Shown here one piece after another: positions 1 to 5,728 of a stretch of DNA of 5,728 bases (the stretch's first letter is position 1; each line of letters opens with the position of its first letter). The position numbers and the translations under genes are program-made. Origin of the DNA: Clostridia bacterium. GTDB taxonomy: Bacteria; Bacillota; Clostridia; Christensenellales; CAG-917. The DNA is taken from assembly GCA_900769205.1 (NCBI GenBank), contig CAAGFS010000086.1, positions 1 through 5,728 of the forward strand. The letters run 5' to 3'. The notes below the pieces were generated by a model. That model ran no database searches, was not told the DNA's origin, and worked only from the letters and a program-made list of their open reading frames with translations.

Positions 1-1572
1 ATACAACGGAATATAAACCCCCGCGCACGCCCAGCCCACCGAGCCGTTCATCGTCCACATATACCAATCTTCGTTGGCATACGGCGCAATCTGCGGAAGA
101 CGTCCGTTTTTCCACTGTCTGTCGTATATATCTCTGACGTGCTTTCTTGCAAACGACGCATAGTTCACAAGATACGACGCCGTGTCGAAAAACACCTGAC
201 TGTCCCCCGTCCAGCCCATTCTCTCACGAGTGGGGCAATCGGACGGTAAATCGGTCGAATTGCTCTTCAGCGACCAAAGCGTGTTCTGATAAAACATGTT
301 CACAAGTTGGTTGGAACATTCAAACGACGACGTCTCTTCAAACGCGCTGTAAACTGCCACCGCTCTGAAATCGTCCTTTTCAAACGGTACGTCCGTGTCA
401 ATCTGCGCATACTGAAACCCGCCGTAGAAAAACTTGGGAGAGTATTGGTTCAAGCCTTCTTTGCAGACGTAATCTATCTCTTGCAAGGGTGTCCGTTTGC
501 CCTTTCTGACGCATTGGATGTTTTCAAGAGTCAACTCGCCGTCCTTTGCGAGCATCTCTCCGAGCGTGATATGCACCCTTTGCCCCTTGTGCGCATCGAG
601 CGAAAACGCGATATACCCCGAAAGATTCTGCGGAAAGCGCAACACCTTCTTTCCGCTCGGCGTCGTTATAATCTCGTCGGGACAAAAACGCTCGTTCTCT
701 CTGACGTCAACGTTGTTTGACGCGCAAAGATTTGCGGAAAAATCAACCGCCACGGCTTTGCCGTCGTAGGACGGAATTAAGTTTGCGTCAACGATTTCTC
801 CGTCTTTCAGATCCGCAAAGCGAATAGGTCCGTCGTTTGACCAATCCCACGTTTCATCCGTGCAAATCGTGCGTTTAACACCGTTTTTCGTCACAAGTTC
901 GAGTTGCGCGATAAGTTTCGTGCGGGTGCCGTAGGTGTTGGTTCTGCCCTTTGCTCCGCTCGAACCGCGATACCAACCGTCACCGAGTTCGACGGTGATC
1001 GCGTTGTCGCCGTCGTTTACGAGTTCCGTCACGTCGTAGGTCTGATATTGCACGCGCTTTCTGAAATCCGTTGAACCGGGTGCGAGCACAAATTGCCCCG
1101 CTCGCTTGCCGTTTATACGCGCTTCGTACACTCCGCACGCGGATATATACAGTCTTGCTTTTGCAATCTCGCTCGCTTCAAAAGTCTTTCTGAAACAATC
1201 CACGGGATAGCGGTTCTTCTTGTTGGGCTTATAGTTTCCGCTTATCCATTTTGCGACGAAGTCTTCCTTTTTCAGGAGACCTATTTCAAAAGTCGCCGTC
1301 TCGGACCAATCGCCTTCGACGTCGTTTTCGTCCCAAAGCACGACCTGCCAGCTTATTTGCCTTCTTGACTCGATCTCGCCTGCATAATCGACGTGCATAT
1401 CGTCCGCAATCACTTTTCCGCTGTCCCACACCGTGTTTGAATCGCAGGTCGCAACCACGCGGAACGCGGTTTGTTTTCGTCCGCCGTCGCAAGTCCAGAA
1501 AAGACGCGGACGCTTTGCGTCGATGCCTATGGGATTGACGAGATATTCCGTTTTCAAATCTATTGCTTTCAT
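1..1572 (-). CDS. GH78 alpha-L-rhamnosidase, N-terminal 524 residues (C-terminus beyond window)
   Basis: Predicted to hydrolyse terminal alpha-L-rhamnosyl groups from plant glycosides or rhamnogalacturonan fragments. The frame is open from the ATG to the window edge. Domains in order: an N-terminal Ig-like module (about 1-115, starting near NPIGID and RPRLFW); a Bac_rhamnosid_N beta-sandwich (about 125-300) with INGK near 153-156 and GDGWYRG at 197-203; a linking beta domain (about 305-410); and the start of the (alpha/alpha)6 catalytic barrel. The signature DCPTRERMGWTGDSQ begins at D445. D445, E450 and D457 match the D567/E572/D579 spacing that I recall for Bacillus GL1 RhaB, so the general-acid region looks intact. 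The general base lies beyond the window. No signal peptide is visible, so it is probably cytoplasmic. The start overlaps the upstream stop as ATGA and has a good Shine-Dalgarno. Odd point: GWACA (C516) where GW-x-DA is usual. Family members are commonly near 900 residues. The family call is secure; the exact substrate is unknown. Confidence 0.95.
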   Translation of the reverse strand, partial: MKAIDLKTEYLVNPIGIDAKRPRLFWTCDGGRKQTAFRVVATCDSNTVWDSGKVIADDMHVDYAGEIESRRQISWQVVLWDENDVEGDWSETATFEIGLLKKEDFVAKWISGNYKPNKKNRYPVDCFRKTFEASEIAKARLYISACGVYEARINGKRAGQFVLAPGSTDFRKRVQYQTYDVTELVNDGDNAITVELGDGWYRGSSGAKGRTNTYGTRTKLIAQLELVTKNGVKRTICTDETWDWSNDGPIRFADLKDGEIVDANLIPSYDGKAVAVDFSANLCASNNVDVRENERFCPDEIITTPSGKKVLRFPQNLSGYIAFSLDAHKGQRVHITLGEMLAKDGELTLENIQCVRKGKRTPLQEIDYVCKEGLNQYSPKFFYGGFQYAQIDTDVPFEKDDFRAVAVYSAFEETSSFECSNQLVNMFYQNTLWSLKSNSTDLPSDCPTRERMGWTGDSQVFFDTASYLVNYASFARKHVRDIYDRQWKNGRLPQIAPYANEDWYMWTMNGSVGWACAGVYIPLY

Positions 1573-2378
1573 GATCTTCCCCTTACGTACAGGTAAATAT
1601 ATTCTTCCATCTTCGGCGTCCACCATTCGAGGTATCCCGCCTTGGTTGGATGTATTTTGTCCGCCATATACAACTCGCGTTGAGCTTCGGTTATTGCGTT
1701 GAAGCTCTCGTCCGTGTACAAATCTATAACTCCGAAATCTTTCATCCGCGCAATCTCTTTCAACGCTTCAACCATTGCGGAATACGCGTCGCTGGGATAA
1801 TAGGTGTTTGTGTAAAAAATCACGGGACAATTCCAGGTTGCTTTTGCATAATCCACGATTGCGTTTATCGCGCCGCATACGGTTGTCGTATCCGTTGAAT
1901 CAACGCTTCCGAGCGGTTTATTTTGAGACGCGTCGTTTGTGGAGAGTTGGCACACAAACAAGTCGAATCGAACGTTTTTGTCAATCTTCTTCAAGCGCGA
2001 AACGTACGAACCGCCGCCCGCGCCGTTGGTGACGAGAGTCGTCCCGCTCACTGCTTCTTTGACGAAAGCGGTGCCGTTGCGCTTTGCGATAAACTCTACG
2101 AAGGATTCCTGCAACGACGACGCCCCGTAGGTGACGGACGAGCCGAGATAGCAGACGTTCATCCCGCTGATAGGACTGTCTTCAAGCGGTTGCACGTTTG
2201 CGACGGAATACTTTTCACCGTTGCCTTCCATTTTGGCAAACCTTATATTTGCCATCTTGTTGAACGGTCCCCAACCGACGAAATAGCCCGTCAGAATCAG
2301 TCCGAGCAAAACCGCCGCCAGCAGCCCCGCAATAACTGAAACCGTGATAACCGTTGCTTTTTTACATTTTTTGGTCAT
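1569..2378 (-). CDS. Membrane-anchored SGNH/GDSL-type hydrolase (probable carbohydrate esterase)
   Basis: A 269-residue protein of the SGNH hydrolase superfamily, which contains many esterases and deacetylases. Residues 1-8 are basic (MTKKCKKA) and 9-33 form one hydrophobic helix, so the N-terminus should stay inside and the catalytic domain outside as a signal anchor. All four blocks are visible: block I LGSSVTYG with the predicted nucleophile S81 (the GDS Asp is Ser here); block II Gly G112 in AVSGTT; block III STND with N148; and block V DKIH with D240 and H243. I chose the ATG at 2378 over the in-frame ATG at 2459. The longer form only adds 27 very basic residues read out of frame from the transporter tail, whereas 2378 has AAAGG upstream and precedes the helix directly. 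It overlaps the transporter by 17 bases and the rhamnosidase by 4. Removing acetyl groups from a glycan before uptake is an inference from context; the substrate is not shown by sequence. Confidence 0.88.
   Translation of the reverse strand: MTKKCKKATVITVSVIAGLLAAVLLGLILTGYFVGWGPFNKMANIRFAKMEGNGEKYSVANVQPLEDSPISGMNVCYLGSSVTYGASSLQESFVEFIAKRNGTAFVKEAVSGTTLVTNGAGGGSYVSRLKKIDKNVRFDLFVCQLSTNDASQNKPLGSVDSTDTTTVCGAINAIVDYAKATWNCPVIFYTNTYYPSDAYSAMVEALKEIARMKDFGVIDLYTDESFNAITEAQRELYMADKIHPTKAGYLEWWTPKMEEYIYLYVRGRS
1579..1584 (-). promoter_or_regulatory. Ribosome binding site of the rhamnosidase gene
   Basis: AAGGGG lies 6 bases before the ATG at 1572, inside the last codons of the SGNH hydrolase gene. 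It supports this start and fits translational coupling through the ATGA overlap. Confidence 0.7.
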
Positions 2379-4257
2379 TGTTTTGAGCCTTTGCGGTCTT
2401 TTTTGCAAGTTCCGCTTGAATCTTGTTGTAGAAGGCTTCGCCTTTTCTGCTTTCTTCAAGCCAGTTCTTTTCGTCTCGTTCTGCCTTTTTCGCTTTGCGT
2501 TCGTCTATTTTTGCAAGTTGTTCGGGAGTTAGCTTCGCCCTCTTTTCCGCCTGTTTTGCCTGTGCTTTTGCAAGACGCTCCGCCTGCTTTTGTTCTGCGA
2601 CGCGCTTCTTTTCTTCGGCTTTTTCTTTCTTTTGTTGCACTTGCGCTTTATGTTTTTCAAGCTCCGCGTCGAAATCAAGACCTTTCTTTTCACATTTGAT
2701 TTTCAAGTTTTCTTCAAATGCTTTTTCGTTTTCGAAAGCAAATCTTTCTTCGTCCTGCGCGGCTCTTATCTCGGGCGCAATCCATTCTTCGCCGTTTCTT
2801 TCGCATTCCTCTTCCTGTCTTTGGCGTATAATCGCTTGTTTGCGGGAAATGTTTTTCTCCACCGACAGGAATACAAGAAGCACCGCAAGCACGATTCCCG
2901 TTATCGTTTCAAGTCCGACGAAAGCAAAGGTTATCACGTTTTTGACCGCGTCCGTCTGAACCGCCGCCACCGTCACTCCGTCAACGAGAGAAGGCGCAAC
3001 GTAGCCCGTGCTCGACAACATCGCGTTGAAAATGCCCGTGGACACACCGCCGAGTGCAACCGCGATTATGCTGTATATCGACATTGCCGTACCGTCGCAA
3101 CGGATTCCGCTTTTCCATTCGAGATGGTCAAGGTCGTCTGCAAACAACGCCATAAAGACGTAGGCGCAAGGAAGTCCGCCGATGTTTTTCACAAACTGTC
3201 CCACAAGCACGACGTACAGATTGGAAGGAGCGCTCCAACACACCGCGCTGCCGAGCGCATAAAGTATAAAGCCCGCAAGCGTCACGTTGCGTTTTCCGAA
3301 TTTTTTTGCAAGCGGCCACACCGCAAATATTCCGATGCCCATGGGAATGCCGCCCAGCACGGACACGAGCATTTGCGTTATGCCGTCGTTGTAGGTGCCG
3401 AGCACGTAGTTGCAATAATATACGAGCCCGAGATTTTTCAAAGTGGAACCGAACGTGTATATGAAGAAATAAACAAGAATAATCACCGTGTATTTGTCGG
3501 TGAAAACGATTTTCAATTGCGTCAAAAACGGTATCTTCTTCTCGGTGACGTCAACGTTTTCTTCCGTCACGCGCTCTTTTGTGAAATAATATTCGAGAAG
3601 CGTCAACGGCAACGCGATTGCAGAAAGCACGCTCATCACGATTATCCAGAGCGATTTGTCCACGCCTATCGCAGGCATAATCGCCATCGGAAATACGAGC
3701 GCAACGAGTATGCCGCTCATCATTATGGACGAAATCTGGTTGAACACCGAAAGCCCGCCGCGTTGAATGGTGTTTCTCGTTGAGAGCGGAACCATAAGAT
3801 TGTGGCTCATATTGTATATGGTAAACGCAAAGGAGTAGAACAAATTGTAGGACAACATAACCCACACCACTTGCAAAGTTTCGTTTCCGCTCGGCACGAC
3901 GAAAAGCAAAACGCCGGTCACGAGCAGCAGCGGTGCGGAAAGCAAAAGCCACGGTCTTGCCTTGCCCTGCTTCGTCTTCGTACGGTCGATTATATATCCC
4001 ATCAAAACGTTTGTGAATGCGTCGATAATCTTGGATACGATGGGAAAAATGGTCAGAAACACTCCACCCCACACGCTTGTGAGATTGAGCACGTCCGTAT
4101 AAAACACGTTCAGATAGGTTGCAAGCACGGCGTTGAGCAACAACGCACCGCAAGGTCCCAAAAGATAACCAAGCCACTTTTCTTTGTTCGTCACGTTTTG
4201 AGAATGCACGCGCGAGTTGAAAATGCTTGCAGAAAGCAATTGCCCTTGGTTTCTCAT
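2362..4257 (-). CDS. GPH-family (MelB-like) sugar transporter with long charged C-terminal tail
   Basis: A 631-residue inner-membrane carrier of the glycoside-pentoside-hexuronide:cation symporter family (MFS_2, melibiose permease type). About 12 hydrophobic helices occupy residues 28-466. Family marks are EKWLGYLLG entering helix 1, FYTDVL at its end, the helix 2 to loop 2-3 stretch IDAFTNVLMGYIIDRTKTKQGKARPW (D79 to W103, counted as one segment), VP at 156-157 after helix 4, and DGTAMS leading into helix 11. In an operon with a rhamnosidase it probably imports rhamnosides; that is inference. Two oddities: several intramembrane charged residues of MelB are neutral (N83, N149, V400, L39), and residues 467-631 form a Lys/Glu/Ala/Gln-rich, coiled-coil-like cytoplasmic tail. 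The total length resembles LacS, but the tail does not look like a IIA domain. The start is backed by AAGGAG 5 bases upstream. It is the first gene of the leftward operon. Confidence 0.92.
   Translation of the reverse strand: MRNQGQLLSASIFNSRVHSQNVTNKEKWLGYLLGPCGALLLNAVLATYLNVFYTDVLNLTSVWGGVFLTIFPIVSKIIDAFTNVLMGYIIDRTKTKQGKARPWLLLSAPLLLVTGVLLFVVPSGNETLQVVWVMLSYNLFYSFAFTIYNMSHNLMVPLSTRNTIQRGGLSVFNQISSIMMSGILVALVFPMAIMPAIGVDKSLWIIVMSVLSAIALPLTLLEYYFTKERVTEENVDVTEKKIPFLTQLKIVFTDKYTVIILVYFFIYTFGSTLKNLGLVYYCNYVLGTYNDGITQMLVSVLGGIPMGIGIFAVWPLAKKFGKRNVTLAGFILYALGSAVCWSAPSNLYVVLVGQFVKNIGGLPCAYVFMALFADDLDHLEWKSGIRCDGTAMSIYSIIAVALGGVSTGIFNAMLSSTGYVAPSLVDGVTVAAVQTDAVKNVITFAFVGLETITGIVLAVLLVFLSVEKNISRKQAIIRQRQEEECERNGEEWIAPEIRAAQDEERFAFENEKAFEENLKIKCEKKGLDFDAELEKHKAQVQQKKEKAEEKKRVAEQKQAERLAKAQAKQAEKRAKLTPEQLAKIDERKAKKAERDEKNWLEESRKGEAFYNKIQAELAKKTAKAQNNDQKM
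2388..2392 (-). promoter_or_regulatory. Weak ribosome binding site of the SGNH hydrolase gene
   Basis: AAAGG lies 9 bases before the ATG at 2378, within the 3' end of the transporter gene. It is weaker than the other sites in the window. Initiation probably depends on ribosomes terminating at the transporter stop 12-17 bases further on. It helps decide for the shorter start. Confidence 0.45.
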
Positions 4258-4262
4258 AATCT

Positions 4263-4268
4263 CTCCTT
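4263..4268 (-). promoter_or_regulatory. Ribosome binding site of the transporter gene
   Basis: AAGGAG lies 5 bases before the ATG at 4257. It is a strong site that fixes the transporter start. Confidence 0.8.
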
Positions 4269-4310
4269 GTCATTGTGTCCAAAATGCGACACTTTTTGAT
4301 TTTCAACTTC

Positions 4311-4319
4311 ATTTTAGCA
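4311..4319 (-). promoter_or_regulatory. Extended -10 of the leftward operon promoter
   Basis: Reading leftward, TGC-TAAAAT forms an extended -10 element (TGn plus 5 of 6 matches to TATAAT). At a 17-base spacing the -35 (4334-4339) is AATACT, a poor match to TTGACA. A good -10 with a weak -35 next to an operator suggests an activator-dependent promoter. Transcription would start near 4304, giving a leader of about 47 bases before the transporter ATG. This was called by eye; no start site has been mapped. Confidence 0.5.
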
Positions 4320-4335
4320 CTTCAAAATATCAAAG

Positions 4336-4375
4336 TATTGCATATTTGTGAGCAATATGATATATTTGTATGCAA
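4336..4375 (+). repeat. Two tandem 20-bp repeats, probable operator of the AraC-family regulator
   Basis: Copy 1 is 4336-4355 and copy 2 is 4356-4375, with no gap. They agree at 15 of 20 positions. The shared core is TAT, three variable bases, ATATTTGT, two variable bases, then GCAA. AraC-family proteins typically bind as dimers to direct half-sites about 20-21 bp apart, on one face of the helix, which matches this arrangement. Copy 1 overlaps the predicted -35 (4334-4339) of the leftward operon, the usual place for an activator contacting RNA polymerase. Copy 2 covers the presumed transcription start of the regulator gene and the first bases of its ribosome binding site, so binding would also limit the regulator's own synthesis. 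No third copy was found upstream. The ends of the pair also form an inverted repeat (TTGCATA at 4338-4344, TATGCAA at 4369-4375). The repeat is directly visible; the operator role is inferred. Confidence 0.7.
4356..4361 (+). promoter_or_regulatory. Candidate -10 of the regulator promoter
   Basis: TATGAT would start transcription near 4368, leaving a leader of about 18 bases with the ribosome binding site inside it. No fair -35 is found at 17 bases, so this is a weak call. TATATT at 4361-4366 is an alternative, but it would place the start almost on the Shine-Dalgarno. Either lies inside the tandem operator. Confidence 0.25.
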
Positions 4376-4379
4376 GGAG
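4374..4379 (+). promoter_or_regulatory. Ribosome binding site of the AraC-family regulator
   Basis: AAGGAG lies 6 bases before the ATG at 4386. It decides for this start over an in-frame ATG at 4275, which would run through the operator region and has no comparable site. Its first two bases belong to the second operator repeat. Confidence 0.8.
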
Positions 4380-4385
4380 CATATT

Positions 4386-5576
4386 ATGGCAAAACTCGAC
4401 CTCGAATACACCTGCAAAGTTATGGGCAATCTCAGCGGCATTCCTATACGCATTTACAAAAACGGGAAACCGTGGTTCTATCATTCAATCGTGTCGTTGC
4501 CAAAAGATCCCGTCTGCATATACGAAAAAGACATAATGGCGATAACCGACCACGTCGGATATTACGTCACGCCGTTTTTCGGTTATTTCGGTATTGTCAA
4601 CAGCAAAAACGACAAAATCGTCATCGGCCCCGCACGTCAGATTCCAAACACCGATCAGGAGCTCAAAGAACTCGCTTTTCAGGCTGACGTCGAAAAAAGC
4701 GACGTTGACGGGTTTATAAGCGCAATGAAAAGCATCGTCCCTATGCCCCTTGAAAGCATAATGCAAATGCTTTGCGTGCTCAATCACGTGCTTAACGGCG
4801 AAAAAGTGGAATTGAAAGATATATCCATATTCGACTCGGCGCAACAGGCTCTCGAACAGGATATAGAGCAATCGCAGGTTGACGAAACGCTGTCTGCACA
4901 AAACGAAAGGCAGTCGGATTTGCACAACACGTATTCGGTGGAACAGACCATACGCTCCATCGTCGAAAAAGGCGACGCTGCGGCACTCAAGCAGTGGGTT
5001 GAAAACGCCCCTGCGGTGCGTGGAGGCACCATCGCGCAAAATCAACTCCGCCAGTTGCGCAACATAGTTATCGTCACCGCAACGCTCGTGTCGCGCTCCG
5101 CAATTCAAGGAGGAATGGACGTCGAAGACGCGCTGTCGCTCAGCGATATGTATATCCAGAAATGCGAACTTACCTCGGATATGTCCTCGCTCATCAATCT
5201 GCAATATCGCATGGTGGTGGACTACACCGAAAGAGTTGCAAAAATACGTCGAGGCAAACACCCCACAAAACTTGCAATCGACGTCGCAAACTACGTGCGC
5301 CATCATCTTTCGGAAGTCATCACGACGCAGGATATTGCGGACAACCTTTTTCTTAGCCGAACCTATCTGTCCGCAAAGTTCAAGCAGGACACCGGTGAGA
5401 ATCTCTACGACTATATACTCAACGAAAAAATATCCGAAGCCAAGCGGCTTTTGCGATATACGGACAAACCGCTCACCGCTATAAGCGCCTATCTCGGCTT
5501 CTCGTCGCAAAGCCATTTCAATCGCGTCTTCAAGTCGATTGCCGGCAAAACACCGAAAGAATACCGCATCGAATAA
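4386..5576 (+). CDS. AraC-family transcriptional regulator of the rhamnoside operon
   Basis: A 396-residue cytoplasmic DNA-binding protein. The C-terminal AraC/XylS domain (about 295-396) has both helix-turn-helix units: the first in TTQDIADNLFLSRTYLSAKF (313-332) and the second from LTAISAYLGFSS (363-374) through HFNRVFKSIAGKTPKEYR (377-394), a near-consensus ending. The N-terminal half is not the sugar-binding cupin of E. coli AraC. Residues 1-100 look like a small alpha/beta sensor (PAS- or PocR-like by eye, uncertain), with GPARQIP at 81-87. PMPLESIMQML (119-129) and the helical block 183-285 (RSIVEKGD, LVSRSAIQGG, LSDMYI) resemble the middle region of many Firmicutes AraC proteins, including YSIRK-targeted regulators. 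It is transcribed away from the transporter, 128 bases apart, with a tandem repeat between them, so it most likely controls that operon in response to a rhamnoside or a metabolite. The ligand is unknown. Confidence 0.92.
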   Translation: MAKLDLEYTCKVMGNLSGIPIRIYKNGKPWFYHSIVSLPKDPVCIYEKDIMAITDHVGYYVTPFFGYFGIVNSKNDKIVIGPARQIPNTDQELKELAFQADVEKSDVDGFISAMKSIVPMPLESIMQMLCVLNHVLNGEKVELKDISIFDSAQQALEQDIEQSQVDETLSAQNERQSDLHNTYSVEQTIRSIVEKGDAAALKQWVENAPAVRGGTIAQNQLRQLRNIVIVTATLVSRSAIQGGMDVEDALSLSDMYIQKCELTSDMSSLINLQYRMVVDYTERVAKIRRGKHPTKLAIDVANYVRHHLSEVITTQDIADNLFLSRTYLSAKFKQDTGENLYDYILNEKISEAKRLLRYTDKPLTAISAYLGFSSQSHFNRVFKSIAGKTPKEYRIE

Positions 5577-5728
5577 TACTTTACCCCTGCCGCTCCTTCC
5601 CTACGCGCAACACGAAATATTTTATCTACAAAAAGATTTAAGATTGTTTCTGATTTTATCAAATGGCACTTAGGCGTATGCTTGTTGCAACACATTTTTA
5701 TGGACACTTTTTATTCAACAATACTACC
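5577..5728. other. Intergenic end of window, no gene recognised
   Basis: These 152 bases after the regulator stop contain no supportable coding frame. I see no convincing GC stem followed by a T run, so the regulator terminator is either weak or beyond the window. There is a 10-bp palindrome TGTTGCAACA (5683-5692), and GACACTTTTT (5703-5712) that also occurs in the divergent promoter region (4288-4297). The sequence is AT-richer than the genes, as expected for a spacer. Confidence 0.6.

Noticed and set aside
2379..2459. Upstream in-frame start for the SGNH hydrolase (27 extra residues)
   Set aside because: The extra residues are an out-of-frame reading of the Lys-rich transporter tail, would disrupt the signal anchor, and offer no better ribosome binding site.
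2590..3783. Long open frame (397 codons) on the + strand opposite the transporter
   Set aside because: It is antisense to a clearly conserved membrane transporter, is rich in His/Arg/Tyr without domain motifs, and has no convincing ribosome binding site. It is a codon-bias shadow.
4275..4292. Small hairpin (GTGTC/GACAC, 8-base loop) in the operon leader
   Set aside because: Five base pairs with a wide loop is too weak to call an RNA element or attenuator, and no riboswitch-like structure surrounds it.
3551..4312. Open frame of 253 codons on the - strand, overlapping the start of the transporter in another frame
   Set aside because: Its product is Arg/His-rich with no membrane segments or motifs, while the overlapping frame encodes a typical GPH transporter with a strong Shine-Dalgarno.
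4275..4385. Upstream in-frame start giving the regulator 37 extra residues
   Set aside because: The extension would be read through the predicted operator and both promoters. The ATG at 4386 has AAGGAG at 6 bases and begins a normal-looking sensor domain.
4258..4385. Search for a CcpA cre site in the divergent region
   Set aside because: No segment with the central CG and flanking TGNAA/TTNCA pattern was found, so catabolite control is not supported by sequence here.
4485..5516. Open frame of 343 codons on the - strand opposite the regulator
   Set aside because: It lies antisense to a well supported AraC-family gene including its HTH domain, shows no recognisable motif, and mirrors the codon bias of that gene.
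5489..5707. Small - strand open frame (72 codons) at the right end
   Set aside because: It overlaps the end of the regulator gene antisense, has no motif, and no good ribosome binding site was seen.
5577..5728. Search for a rho-independent terminator after the regulator
   Set aside because: T runs are present, but no stable stem immediately precedes them. The palindrome at 5683-5692 has no loop and so is not a terminator hairpin.

Overview
The window looks like part of a plant-glycan (rhamnoside) utilisation locus from an anaerobic Firmicute, most likely an uncultured gut-type Clostridium relative. That placement is an inference. It rests on the AraC/MelB/GH78 gene set, strong AAGGAG-type ribosome binding sites, the style of the regulator's N-terminal half, and a Lys/Glu-rich tail on the transporter. 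Nothing in the window fixes the genus.

Layout. Three genes run leftward as a tightly packed operon. First is a GPH-family (MelB-like, MFS) sugar transporter with a long charged C-terminal tail (4257 to 2362). Next is a membrane-anchored SGNH/GDSL hydrolase (2378 to 1569), which overlaps the transporter gene by 17 bases. Last is a GH78 alpha-L-rhamnosidase (1572 to the left edge, C-terminus missing), which overlaps the hydrolase through an ATGA junction. Diverging rightward is an AraC-family regulator (4386 to 5576). The last 152 bases hold no gene that I can support.

How it fits together (inference). The regulator would sense a rhamnose-containing sugar and bind two tandem 20-bp repeats that fill most of the divergent promoter region (4336-4375). 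These repeats abut the poor -35 of the leftward operon promoter and cover the regulator's own start region. Binding should therefore activate the operon and repress the regulator. The anchored SGNH enzyme could remove acyl groups outside the membrane, the transporter would import the rhamnoside, and the signal-less rhamnosidase would release L-rhamnose in the cytoplasm.

Most notable points: the clear tandem operator; a GPH transporter in which nearly all the intramembrane charged residues known from MelB are neutral; its coiled-coil-like tail of about 165 residues; and a Cys where GH78 enzymes usually have Asp in the GW-x-DA motif. No mobile element, tRNA, rRNA, CRISPR array or phage gene was seen.
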